A DNA stretch of 32,096 nucleotides from Clostridia bacterium (GTDB taxonomy: Bacteria > Bacillota > Clostridia > Christensenellales > Aristaeellaceae), in contig JAFQQU010000291.1 of assembly GCA_017410445.1 (NCBI GenBank), positions 1-32,096 on the forward strand. The letters run 5' to 3'. This document shows, piece after piece, positions 12,957-21,021 of the stretch. The first letter of the stretch is position 1, and the number at the start of each line of letters is the position of its first letter. The notes below the pieces were generated by a model. It ran no database searches, was not told where the DNA came from, and saw only the letters and a program-made list of their open reading frames with translations. The position numbers and the translations under genes are program-made.

Positions 12957-15929
12957 TTACTTCTTCACATCGGAAGTATAGGTCGGGTCAAAGTCGGGAT
13001 TCTTCGGGCTGGGATTGGTGGGATCCCAGTTTCCGCTGACCAGCGGCGGCTTGCTGACCGCGCCGTATTCGTTGATATCCCTCGGCGGCTCCATCATGCT
13101 GACGAAGCATCCCTTGGGCACGTTGTCATAAATCCACTTGGCGTCGCCGGCCAGCAGGCGGATGCAGCCGCCGGAGGCCTTAGAGCCCAGCTTCTCGTAA
13201 GCCGCGGCGTCCAGCGCGCCCATGTTGTGCTCATGATAGATGACCGAATGGAACAGATAGGAGCCCTTGATGCGGGTCGCATAGATCGCGACGCCGTCCA
13301 TCCAGATCATGCGGCCGCCGTGCATCGAATACAGGCCGCTCGCAAGGCCCGGCGAACTGGAGCGTCCGCTCGAGCAGATCATGCGCTTGATGAGCGTGGA
13401 ATAGGTGTTATCCGCGCCGCGCTCGTATACGCGGACGACCTGATTGGTGCGGTCCACCTCAAAGTAATAGGGGATCTCGCTCAGATTGCCTACGCCGACC
13501 CACAGAACCGCGTCCACGCCGCTGCCGTCCGTGGCCTCGGCAACAATGGTCGTGCGGCCCGCGCCGTGCGCAGTGACCCGTCCGTTCGCGTCGACTGTGA
13601 CGACCTTCTCATTCGAGCTGCGCCAGCGGATCTTCTGATTGGCCGCCGCCGGATAGGCCGTCGCGCTCAGCTGCGCCGTGCCGGTGCCGGTGTCCAGAAT
13701 GAGCGAACCAGCCATCTTGCCGTCGGTTCTGGCAATGGAGATGCTGCGGACAACGGGAATGACGGTAACCGTGTATTCTCCCTTCACGCCGCTGCCGTCG
13801 GTCGCCGCCGCAGTGATGGTGACCTGCGTGGGTACGTCCACAACGCCGCCGGTGACCTCGCCGCGCTTGTTGACCTTCGCAGCCGCCGTGTTCGAGCTGC
13901 TCCATGCGACCTCGTCCTCGGAGACGTTCGCCGGCAGGATGCGGGCGCTCAGCTCAATCTTCTTGCCGGAACTGACCTGTGCGGGGCCGGAGACGATGAT
14001 CTGCCGGGCCATTACGCCGACATGCACCGTTACCCTCGCGCGGACGCCGCTGCCGTCCGTCGCCGTCGCGGTGATGACCGCGGTGCCCTTCTTAAGGCCG
14101 GTTACAAGGCCGTTTTCGTCCACCGCAGCGCGCTTTTTGTCGGAAGTGGTCCACTTGACCTGCTGCAGGGACTCCTCGGGGCCGACCTTGGCCGTCAGCT
14201 GCAGCCTGGTGTTGCCGGCCAGATCAATGCCCACCGTGCTGACCGGTCTGCCTTCGCTGTATACGGTGACTTCGCTGGCCCGGGGCAGTACCGTAACGAC
14301 TGTGCTGCCCACGACGCCGCTGCCGTCCTTCGCCTTAGCATAGACCGTCACCTGATGGGCGGAGGTCACTTCGGCGGCGCGGATATCGCCGTATTTGTTG
14401 ACGGTGAGGACATCAGGATTCGAGCTGACCCAGCTGACCTCGTCCTCGGTGGCGTTCTTGGGCGAGACGATCGCCTCCAGCTCGCCGCGTTCGCCGCCGG
14501 CCAGCAGCGTATCGCCGGTCACGGAAATCGATTCAACCGCACGGATGACCGTAACGCGGACCGACGCCTTGACGCTGCTGCCGTCCGCAGCATACGCGGT
14601 GATAACAGCCGTGCCGGTCTTGAGCGCGGTCACGACGCCGTTTTCATCCACCTTCGCGCGCTTGGCGGAATCGCTCTTCCACGTTACGTTCTGGCAGGCT
14701 TCGGCCGGCTCAATCAGCGCGTCGAGGTCGATCATGCCCTTGTTCAGATCCAGATAGATGCGCTCGCCCGCCGGCTGACCGCCGACCGTGATCGTCATTT
14801 CGTCGATCCGGGGCGTAACGGTGATGGTCTTCTGCGCGACGACGCCGCTGCCGTCCTTGGCCGTCGCCGTGATGACCGCGGTGTGCACGCCTTCGATCTT
14901 CTGCGCCTTGACGTCGCCGTATTTGCTGACCGTCAGGACGGACGGATCGGAGCTCGTCCAAACGACGTCCTTCTCGGAGGCGTTGGACGGAGTTACCCTG
15001 GCTTCCAGCTCGATGCTGCGGCCGGCAAGCACGCTGTCCGAGCCGAGGATTTCAATGCCGGTCACCATGCGGACGACATGCACCTTAACAGCGGTCTTTT
15101 TTCCGGTGCCGTCCTTGGCCGTGGCGGTGATGGTGGCCGTGCCGGTCTTAAGGCCGGTGATCACGCCGTTTTCATCCACCTTCACGCGGCTGCTGCTGGA
15201 GGTGGACCAGGCGACCTGCTGGCTGGCTTCCGCCGGATAGACCGCCGCGCTCAGCTGAGCGGAGGGGCTGGCGGAGATATCCAGATAGATCTCATCAACC
15301 TCATTTCCGCCTTCGGAGATGCTTACGCGCTCCGCAGCCGGCCTGACCGTTACGGTATGCTGCGCGGAAACGCCGCTGCCGTCTCTGGCCGTCGCCGTGA
15401 TGACGACGCTCTTCACGCCGCTTACATCATTCGCGCGCACCCGGCCGGAGGAATCGACCGTCGCGACGGATTCATCCGAGCTGCTCCAGTCAACCTTCTT
15501 TTTGCTCACGTTGGACGGCAGCACCTGCGCCTTCAGCGTGATGCGCTCCCCAGCGGCGACCTCGTCCGCGCCGGTAATGACGACGCCGGTCGCAAGGCGG
15601 GTCATGATGATCTCGCAGGTGGTCTTCCTGCCGTCTTCATTCGTCGCGCTGATGATGATTTCGCTGGCCGATTCTGCGGTCAGCAGACCGCTCTGATCGA
15701 TCTCGGCGCGGTAGGGCTTGCTGCTCTTCCACGCAACCTTCTGATCAGAGGTGAACTGAAGCTGATTGCCCTCGGAGAGGTTCATGATAACCTTCTCCAC
15801 CGGCTCTCCGTTCAGAAAGATCACGGGCGCTTCATTGACCGCCTCCGCCAATGCAGGCACGGAAATCATCAGAAGCCCCATTACGAGACATGCCAGAACC
15901 AGCATGCTCCTGATCATATTTCTCTTCAT
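12957..15929 (-). CDS. Secreted multi-Ig-like (Big_2) L,D-transpeptidase
   Basis: A 990-residue exported protein. A signal peptide (residues 1-29, ending VPALAEA) leads into nine bacterial Ig-like domains, then a C-terminal YkuD L,D-transpeptidase (about 815-945) and a Pro/Asn-rich tail. The catalytic cysteine is C922 in SGGCIRL, with histidines upstream in LFHSVIYHEHN. The enzyme should make 3-3 cross-links in peptidoglycan or attach proteins to it. The Ig domains alternate between two subtypes of 90 and 86 residues in the order B-A-B-A-B-A-B-A-B; the motif DGS(G/S) recurs with fixed spacing. No sortase motif is seen. A strong extended -10 promoter lies at 15990-16019, and the shared terminator 12871-12907 follows. 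The Ig array probably spans the wall and positions the catalytic domain. Confidence 0.94.
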   Translation of the reverse strand: MKRNMIRSMLVLACLVMGLLMISVPALAEAVNEAPVIFLNGEPVEKVIMNLSEGNQLQFTSDQKVAWKSSKPYRAEIDQSGLLTAESASEIIISATNEDGRKTTCEIIMTRLATGVVITGADEVAAGERITLKAQVLPSNVSKKKVDWSSSDESVATVDSSGRVRANDVSGVKSVVITATARDGSGVSAQHTVTVRPAAERVSISEGGNEVDEIYLDISASPSAQLSAAVYPAEASQQVAWSTSSSSRVKVDENGVITGLKTGTATITATAKDGTGKKTAVKVHVVRMVTGIEILGSDSVLAGRSIELEARVTPSNASEKDVVWTSSDPSVLTVSKYGDVKAQKIEGVHTAVITATAKDGSGVVAQKTITVTPRIDEMTITVGGQPAGERIYLDLNKGMIDLDALIEPAEACQNVTWKSDSAKRAKVDENGVVTALKTGTAVITAYAADGSSVKASVRVTVIRAVESISVTGDTLLAGGERGELEAIVSPKNATEDEVSWVSSNPDVLTVNKYGDIRAAEVTSAHQVTVYAKAKDGSGVVGSTVVTVLPRASEVTVYSEGRPVSTVGIDLAGNTRLQLTAKVGPEESLQQVKWTTSDKKRAAVDENGLVTGLKKGTAVITATATDGSGVRARVTVHVGVMARQIIVSGPAQVSSGKKIELSARILPANVSEDEVAWSSSNTAAAKVNKRGEVTGGVVDVPTQVTITAAATDGSGVKGEYTVTVIPVVRSISIARTDGKMAGSLILDTGTGTAQLSATAYPAAANQKIRWRSSNEKVVTVDANGRVTAHGAGRTTIVAEATDGSGVDAVLWVGVGNLSEIPYYFEVDRTNQVVRVYERGADNTYSTLIKRMICSSGRSSSPGLASGLYSMHGGRMIWMDGVAIYATRIKGSYLFHSVIYHEHNMGALDAAAYEKLGSKASGGCIRLLAGDAKWIYDNVPKGCFVSMMEPPRDINEYGAVSKPPLVSGNWDPTNPSPKNPDFDPTYTSDVKK
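13521..15383 (-). repeat. Alternating 270/258-base tandem repeat encoding paired Ig-like domains
   Basis: The plus-strand word GCTGCCGTC (encoding Asp-Gly-Ser) starts at 13521, 13791, 14049, 14319, 14577, 14847 and 15375, with a one-base variant GGTGCCGTC at 15105. Successive distances are 270, 258, 270, 258, 270, 258 and 270 bases. The true unit is therefore 528 bases (176 residues, one B plus one A domain), preserved without length change through the array. Only the outermost N-terminal unit deviates, by two codons. Confidence 0.9.
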
Positions 15930-15989
15930 GACCGTACTCCTGTCTGCGCAAAACTTGGCGCCGCCGGACGCCCGGGCGCAGTTAAATGT

Positions 15990-16019
15990 ATTCTAGCATA
16001 TCCAATAATTGCATGTCAA
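15990..16019 (-). promoter_or_regulatory. Strong promoter of the Ig-like L,D-transpeptidase gene
   Basis: On the minus strand a perfect TTGACA (16019-16014) is followed after 18 bases by TAGAAT (15995-15990) with TGC directly before it, an extended -10. The expected leader before the ATG at 15929 is about 55 bases. That is too short for a ydaO-type c-di-AMP riboswitch. Confidence 0.75.
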
Positions 16020-16092
16020 CGAATCCGCCGTCAAATAATATGAAGCTTTAAAAAGAACTCCGAATATTTTTTCATCAAAACGCAAATTTTGT

Positions 16093-16121
16093 TTTGCATT
16101 CCGGCTGTTTTGTATTATAAT
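16093..16121 (+). promoter_or_regulatory. Promoter of the cdaA operon
   Basis: TTTGCA (16093-16098), a 17-base spacer and a perfect TATAAT (16116-16121) lie about 70 bases before the cdaA ATG, downstream of an A/T-rich stretch. The leader contains a small GCCGA/TCGGC hairpin. It is divergent from the L,D-transpeptidase promoter, with the two -35 boxes about 75 bases apart. Confidence 0.72.
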
Positions 16122-16191
16122 AGTAGTAAAGGAAGCGCGCAGCCGATTCTATGCAGTCGGCCTCGCCGGGAATACTGCAGGAGGATCGTTT

Positions 16192-17082
16192 ATGTCTCAG
16201 ATTAACTACTACTGGCAGCAACTGACTCAGATGACCAACAGCCTGCTTGTCAGCATGAGCGGGCGCAACATTCTGGATATCCTGCTGGTCGCCATGCTGA
16301 TCTATTACGCGACCAAAGTCGTCCGCCAGACGCGCGCGAATTCCGTTCTCAAGGGCTTTATCTTTCTGGTTGCCATCATGTGGCTGAGCGACATTGCGGA
16401 GCTGAATACCATCAACTGGCTGCTGAGACAGGTGCTCGGCACCGGTACCATCATGCTGGTCGTGCTCTTCCAGCCCGAGCTTCGCCGCGCGCTGGAGCAG
16501 ATGGGCCGCACCAACTTCATGTCCACCATTCTCGGCAACGGCATGAACGACAAAACCGCCAAAATGGCCGAGCACAACACCGAAGAAATGGTCCACGCGC
16601 TGACCAATCTCTCCCGCCGCAAGGTGGGCGCGCTGATCGTCATGGAGCAGCAGACCGGCCTGAAGGACATCGTCGCCAGCGGCACCGTGCTGGACGCCGA
16701 AATCTCCAGCGGCCTCATCGAAAACATCTTCGAGCCCAACACGCCGCTTCACGACGGCGCGGTCGTCATGAACAACGGCCGCATCACCGCCGCTGCCTGC
16801 TTCCTGCCCCTTTCCGAAAACTCCTCCATCAGCAAAGAGCTGGGCACCCGCCATCGCGCCGCGCTGGGCATCTCCGAGAGCACGGACGCCGTCGTCCTGA
16901 TCGTCTCCGAGGAAACCGGCATCATCTCCATGGCGCACGAAGGCAAGCTGACCCGCTATCTGGACAGCAAGACCCTCACCAATCTTCTGATGAACGTCTT
17001 CAATCCGAGCGCCGCCGCCGGGCGGGGCAAAATGAATTCCATTCTGAAGCGGAAGGAGAAGAAGCATGAAGGAGAAAATTAA
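16192..17082 (+). CDS. cdaA: Diadenylate cyclase CdaA (c-di-AMP synthase)
   Basis: A 296-residue membrane-bound enzyme that joins two ATP molecules into cyclic di-AMP, the second messenger controlling potassium, osmotic balance and wall homeostasis in Bacillota. Three membrane segments occupy about residues 12-95, including FIFLVAIMWLSD. The DAC domain (about 110-265) has the DGA motif at 188-190 in TPLHDGAVVM and the RHR motif at 220-222 in GTRHRAALG, both needed for catalysis. Length and layout match CdaA/DacA rather than DisA or CdaS. GCAGGAGG precedes the ATG. It overlaps cdaR by 17 bases, the usual gene order. Confidence 0.97.
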   Translation: MSQINYYWQQLTQMTNSLLVSMSGRNILDILLVAMLIYYATKVVRQTRANSVLKGFIFLVAIMWLSDIAELNTINWLLRQVLGTGTIMLVVLFQPELRRALEQMGRTNFMSTILGNGMNDKTAKMAEHNTEEMVHALTNLSRRKVGALIVMEQQTGLKDIVASGTVLDAEISSGLIENIFEPNTPLHDGAVVMNNGRITAAACFLPLSENSSISKELGTRHRAALGISESTDAVVLIVSEETGIISMAHEGKLTRYLDSKTLTNLLMNVFNPSAAAGRGKMNSILKRKEKKHEGEN

Positions 17083-18325
17083 GCCTGTACTGCGCGCCCT
17101 TCTGCATGCCGTATCGCGGAATCTGGGCTGGAAAATCTTCTCTCTGGCAGCCGCCGTGCTGATGTGGAGCTACATCATCAGCAGCGACCCGACCATCACC
17201 CGGGACAAGACGCTCGCCGGCGTTGAGATCACCCCGAGCGGGCTGACCGTGCTTCAGAGCCGCGATCTGGCTCTGCTGACCGATCTGGACGCGCTGCAGG
17301 ACGTCCGCGTGCGCGTTGAAGTGCCTCAGGCAAACTACTCCCGCGTCACCGCAGATTCCGTCCGCGTGGAACTGGATCTCTCTCAGATCCGTCAGACTGG
17401 AAGGCAGGAAGTTGAACTGACCGGCGTCAGCAATTACGGCACCGTCGTCCAGATCACCCCCTCCCGCCTGGAGATCGACGTTGAAACCCTGGATCAGCGC
17501 AATGTTCCGGTCAATGTCGAGCTGGTCGGCGCGAAGAACAACAGCAAATACTGGTACAACGTTTCCCGGACCAACCCCTCCAGCCTGACCGTATCCGGCC
17601 CGTCCTCGATCGTTCAGAACATTTCCTCCGCCCGCGTCTCTCTGGACGTCACCGGAGCGAACAGTTCCTACAACTGGACGGTCGCGCCCGAGCTGCTGGA
17701 CGCCTCCGGAAACGTCATTACCCATCAGCTCTCCAAGTCCTCCTCCTCCGTCTCCGTCGGCGTTCAGATTTACCCGGTCAAGCAGCTGAGCGTATCCACC
17801 GACATCGCCACGGCAACCAGCGGCGTCATTCTCGACGGCTACAAGGTAGTCGGCGTCGAAGTTCAGCCCGATATAATCACCGTTGCAGGCGAAGAGGAGC
17901 TGCTGGCGGAGCTTGATTCGCTCTCCTTCAACCCGATCAATATCACCGGCAGAAGCCAGAGCTTCTCCACCACCGTCACGCTCCCCAAGCTGAACAACAT
18001 TCAGCACTACTCCAGCGAGCAGGTTCGCGTCACAATCCTCATCGAGGAACAGCTCAATTCCTACACCTTCAAGAACGTACCGCTCATGATCACCGGCAAG
18101 GACGCCGATCAGGTCGCCACCCTGTCTCAGGACAGCATCAACGTCAAGGTCACGGGCCTGCACTCGGTCTTTGACACCCTGATGCGCAATCAGATTCTGG
18201 CGCGCGTCAATCTTGAAGGTCTGGCTCCGGGCAAGCATGTCCTGCCCATCGAGGTCACAGTGGACAATCATCCCGATCTCGTATTTGAGCTTGATCCCCC
18301 GACGGTCAGCGTGACCATCGAATAA
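17066..18325 (+). CDS. cdaR: CdaR, YbbR-domain regulator of CdaA
   Basis: A 419-residue protein with one N-terminal membrane segment (about residues 22-39, IFSLAAAVLMWSYI) and an extracytoplasmic region of about four YbbR domains. Repeated signs of YbbR are the beta-rich units each closing with a valine-rich strand, such as VRVRVEVPQANYSRV and the final VDNHPDLVFELDPPTVSV. CdaR binds and modulates the cyclase CdaA at the membrane. The start overlaps cdaA by 17 bases and has AAGGAG seven bases upstream. In many Bacillota glmM follows; here a different small gene begins 24 bases downstream. Confidence 0.93.
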   Translation: MKEKIKPVLRALLHAVSRNLGWKIFSLAAAVLMWSYIISSDPTITRDKTLAGVEITPSGLTVLQSRDLALLTDLDALQDVRVRVEVPQANYSRVTADSVRVELDLSQIRQTGRQEVELTGVSNYGTVVQITPSRLEIDVETLDQRNVPVNVELVGAKNNSKYWYNVSRTNPSSLTVSGPSSIVQNISSARVSLDVTGANSSYNWTVAPELLDASGNVITHQLSKSSSSVSVGVQIYPVKQLSVSTDIATATSGVILDGYKVVGVEVQPDIITVAGEEELLAELDSLSFNPINITGRSQSFSTTVTLPKLNNIQHYSSEQVRVTILIEEQLNSYTFKNVPLMITGKDADQVATLSQDSINVKVTGLHSVFDTLMRNQILARVNLEGLAPGKHVLPIEVTVDNHPDLVFELDPPTVSVTIE

Positions 18326-18349
18326 CCCGCTCCGAAAGGAAGGTTTTCA

Positions 18350-18865
18350 TTGGGTCAGAATCAATTTATCGAATCTCTGGTTGAGGTGATGCTCTCCTGG
18401 ATGCGCTGGCTGACCAGCTGGTTCTGGAGCATCACCAATTCCACCGGAAACACCGGCGGCTTCCTCGGCTGGTTCGGCGAAAACTGGAAGTCGCTGGCCG
18501 TTACCCTGATCATCGCGGGCGTCATCATCGACTGGATCATCTGGATGATCCGCTGGCGGCCCTACTGGATCTGGACGCGCAAGCGGCAGATCATCTATGA
18601 AGAGGTACCCGAGCGCAAAAAGAAGCGCCGCCCGGCTCCCGTGAAGGAGGAAGTCCTTCCCGAGGAGGAGGATTTCGACGATCCCTTCTCCGAGGAAGAA
18701 GAAGCTGATCCCTACACCCGCAAAGCCGCCTCGCCCGAGGACGACATGGCCGAATGGGACAGCGGTGAGGATCCTTACGCGCACGCCTCCGCCTCGCCCG
18801 AGGGAAAGACGCCTCATTACTACGGCCGCCCCAAGCTGGGCACAAAACGCACTAAAAGCAGATAA
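18350..18865 (+). CDS. Small membrane protein with charged cytosolic tail, unknown function
   Basis: I do not recognise this 171-residue protein. A Trp-rich N-terminus (LSWMRWLTSWFWS) is followed by one clear membrane segment (about 48-67, LAVTLIIAGVIIDWIIWMIR), then an RKR/KKKRR basic patch and a long, very acidic tail (about 95-150) with the repeated pattern DPF/DPY in SEEEEADPYTRK and SGEDPYAHA. The tail looks disordered, with the basic patch pointing to a cytosolic tail. The start codon is TTG at 18350, supported by GAAAGGAAGG just upstream; no ATG lies nearby. Its position after cdaR, in the slot often held by glmM, suggests a role near the CdaA-CdaR complex or in envelope assembly, but this is inference from context. 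Confidence 0.8.
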   Translation: MGQNQFIESLVEVMLSWMRWLTSWFWSITNSTGNTGGFLGWFGENWKSLAVTLIIAGVIIDWIIWMIRWRPYWIWTRKRQIIYEEVPERKKKRRPAPVKEEVLPEEEDFDDPFSEEEEADPYTRKAASPEDDMAEWDSGEDPYAHASASPEGKTPHYYGRPKLGTKRTKSR

Positions 18866-18908
18866 TTCCGCGCTGGAACCTGCATTTCCGAAAGGATGAA
18901 TACATCGA

Positions 18909-19583
18909 ATGTGGACGACCGGCAGCAGAATTAAAATCCTCGTTGGTCATTACGGCAGCGGCAAAACGGAGCTGGCGCTCAATATGGCCCGGTCCATTCG
19001 CGGCGCGGGATACAGAACGGCGCTGGTCGATCTGGACATCGTCAATCCGTTTTTCCGCAGTGCTGAACAGGGCGCATGGCTGGATGCAAACGGTATCCGG
19101 CTGCTTGCGCCCACATTTGCGCTGACGGCGGTCGATATCCCCGCGCTGCCGGCAGAAATCCTGTCCGTATTCCCGGACAAGGAGCTGCACACGGTGTTTG
19201 ACGTCGGCGGAGACGACGCAGGCGCGCTCGCGCTCGGCCGGTATAACCGCCAGTTCATCGAAAACGGCTATGAGCTGATCTATGTCGTCAATATCTTCCG
19301 GCCCCGCTCCGGCAGCGTTCAGGAAATCATGGATATGATGAACCGGGTTTCCGAATGCGCCCGCCTGAAGCCCACGGGGCTGATCAACAATTCCAACCTA
19401 GGAAACCTGACCGACCGGAAAACCGTCGAGGAAGGCCATGCGCTCCTCAAGGCAGTCTCCCGGGAGAGCGGTCTGCCTCTCCTTGCGGACAGCGCCGCGG
19501 TCCCCGGGCTGCTGCCGCTGGACGACGGCACGCCGGGTTTCCTGATTGACCGGGTCACCAAGCCCGAATGGATGGAGCTGTAA
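18909..19583 (+). CDS. P-loop ATPase of the CobQ/MinD/ParA nucleotide-binding class
   Basis: A 224-residue cytoplasmic protein with a clear P-loop, GHYGSGKTE (from residue 13), a VDLDIVNPFFRS segment like the switch region of MinD/ParA proteins, and VFDVGGDDAGALALGRY in the Walker B region. Later LINNSNLG resembles the base-recognition NxS/N segment of SIMIBI GTPases and ATPases. Families of this kind partition or mature protein complexes or act in cofactor pathways; no specific function is known to me. An AAAGG site lies 13 bases before the ATG, rather far. The PIG-V-like gene begins four bases after its stop, so they are surely co-transcribed. Confidence 0.85.
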   Translation: MWTTGSRIKILVGHYGSGKTELALNMARSIRGAGYRTALVDLDIVNPFFRSAEQGAWLDANGIRLLAPTFALTAVDIPALPAEILSVFPDKELHTVFDVGGDDAGALALGRYNRQFIENGYELIYVVNIFRPRSGSVQEIMDMMNRVSECARLKPTGLINNSNLGNLTDRKTVEEGHALLKAVSRESGLPLLADSAAVPGLLPLDDGTPGFLIDRVTKPEWMEL

Positions 19584-19587
19584 ACAA

Positions 19588-20964
19588 ATGAACGGATTTG
19601 CATCGGCATTTGCAATGATCGCTTCCTGGCTGACCATCGGCGCCATGGGAGTTTCTCTGCTTGTGCTGCTCATCAGATACATCGCCGAGCCGTTCGCCCC
19701 CGGGCTGGCCTTCGGGCCGCTCATCCGGCGGCTGATTGACGGCCGGCCGCTCCTGCCGGACCCGATCGAGGATTCCTCGACGGCCAACCGAAACCTCAGG
19801 CGCAGGCTCCGCAAAAAGGAATGGGCGCTGCACAATCAGCTTCAGCTGATCGCCTGGGTGGTGTGCACAGCGCTGATGTCAAGGCTGATTATCTTTACCG
19901 CCGCGCTGGTCGGCTGCGGGCTGAATGGAAACCTGCTCGCGTTTTTCACCGATTTCAAAAATCACTGGATCCGCTGGGACGCCATCGGCTATCTCTCCAT
20001 CGCCGATTACGGATACACGATGGACAATCAGGCTTATATGGTGCTGATGCCCTTCTATCCGCTGCTGACAAAACTCTTTTCCTTCTTTTTCCTCGGAAAC
20101 ACCGCGCTGGCGGCGACCGTGCTTTCCAATCTCGCCCTCATCGGCTCGGGCTGGGCGCTTCATATGCTGGTGCAGGAAAAGCAGGGCCAGCTTGCCGCCC
20201 GCCGCGCCGTTTACCTGCTGATGTTCTGTCCGCTGTCGGTGTTCTTCTCGGTGCCTTATGCCGAATCGCTCTTCCTGTTCCTGACGCTGCTCAGCATTCT
20301 GCTGGCGCGCAGGCAGAAGTTCATCGCCGCAGTTTTCGTGGGCATGATGGCCGCGTTCACCCGGCTGGCCGGCATTCTGACCATCATCCCGGTAATGCTC
20401 GAGGTCTGGAAATACGAACACAGCATTCATCTCTGGCCCCGTCACAAGAGCCGCTGCATCACCCGCCTCGTGCTCTATTCGCTGATGGTGCTGCTCATCT
20501 CGCTGGGCTTCTTCGGATACATGCTGGTCAATTACATGGCCATGGGCGATCCTCTGGCCTTTATCCGGGTTCAGGCGGAATCGTGGAATCAGACCTTCGG
20601 TTCGCTGGGCAACACGATCAGATACTCCATCGAGTCCATGTTCCGGAATGATTCAGCCGTATGGATGACCGGCGTATGGCTGCCGCAGAGCGCGCTGATT
20701 CTGCTGGCCGTCGCGCTGCTTCTGGTCATCAGCATCTACGTCTATCCGGCGGACGGGCTCTATGCCTGGTGTTATCTCACCATGACGCTCGCGCCGACAT
20801 GGCTTCTGACCGGACCGCGCATGATTCTGTGCATGTATGCGCTGTATCCCATGCTCTCCCGGGCCTCCCGGAAAACATGGGTATACGGAAGCCTGCTGGC
20901 TCTCTCCCTGCTTCTGATGATCGTCTGCTCGTATATGTACGCAGTGGTCGGAAATATTCTCTGA
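19588..20964 (+). CDS. PIG-V-like membrane glycosyltransferase (mannosyltransferase family)
   Basis: A 458-residue polytopic membrane protein resembling the bacterial relatives of PIG-V mannosyltransferases, which use lipid-linked sugars outside the membrane. Motifs are RWDAIGYLSIADYGY (RWD at 129-131), MPFYPLLTKLF, FFSVPYAESLFLFL and MAAFTRLAGIL, spaced as in that family, with about ten membrane segments. It carries an extra N-terminal membrane segment and about 60 cytosolic residues before the core. The ATG at 19588 follows GGAG at a 10-base distance and sits four bases after the ATPase stop. A longer in-frame reading from 19546 would overlap that gene. Acceptor unknown; wall polymer or lipid modification is the likely role. 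Confidence 0.87.
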   Translation: MNGFASAFAMIASWLTIGAMGVSLLVLLIRYIAEPFAPGLAFGPLIRRLIDGRPLLPDPIEDSSTANRNLRRRLRKKEWALHNQLQLIAWVVCTALMSRLIIFTAALVGCGLNGNLLAFFTDFKNHWIRWDAIGYLSIADYGYTMDNQAYMVLMPFYPLLTKLFSFFFLGNTALAATVLSNLALIGSGWALHMLVQEKQGQLAARRAVYLLMFCPLSVFFSVPYAESLFLFLTLLSILLARRQKFIAAVFVGMMAAFTRLAGILTIIPVMLEVWKYEHSIHLWPRHKSRCITRLVLYSLMVLLISLGFFGYMLVNYMAMGDPLAFIRVQAESWNQTFGSLGNTIRYSIESMFRNDSAVWMTGVWLPQSALILLAVALLLVISIYVYPADGLYAWCYLTMTLAPTWLLTGPRMILCMYALYPMLSRASRKTWVYGSLLALSLLLMIVCSYMYAVVGNIL

Positions 20965-20974
20965 AACATCATAG

Positions 20975-21010
20975 AAAAGGCGCTGCCGGTGCATTCCGGC
21001 AGCGCCTTTT
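20975..21010. terminator. Strong bidirectional terminator ending the cda operon
   Basis: A perfect 15-base-pair inverted repeat (AAAAGGCGCTGCCGG at 20975-20989, complement at 20996-21010, loop of six bases) lies between two convergent genes: the PIG-V-like gene ends 10 bases upstream and the GH51 gene ends 11 bases downstream. A/T ends give a short U-run on either strand. Confidence 0.93.
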
Positions 21011-21021
21011 GTGTATATTCA

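Noticed and set aside
15930..15989. ydaO-type c-di-AMP riboswitch before the L,D-transpeptidase gene
   Set aside because: The leader predicted from the promoter is only about 55 bases, too short for this riboswitch, and I see no matching structure.
13227..16043. A 938-codon plus-strand open frame opposite the Ig-like L,D-transpeptidase gene
   Set aside because: Antisense to a gene with a signal peptide, repeated domains and a catalytic motif; its periodic Arg/Ala/Asp-rich translation is only the mirror of the repeat.
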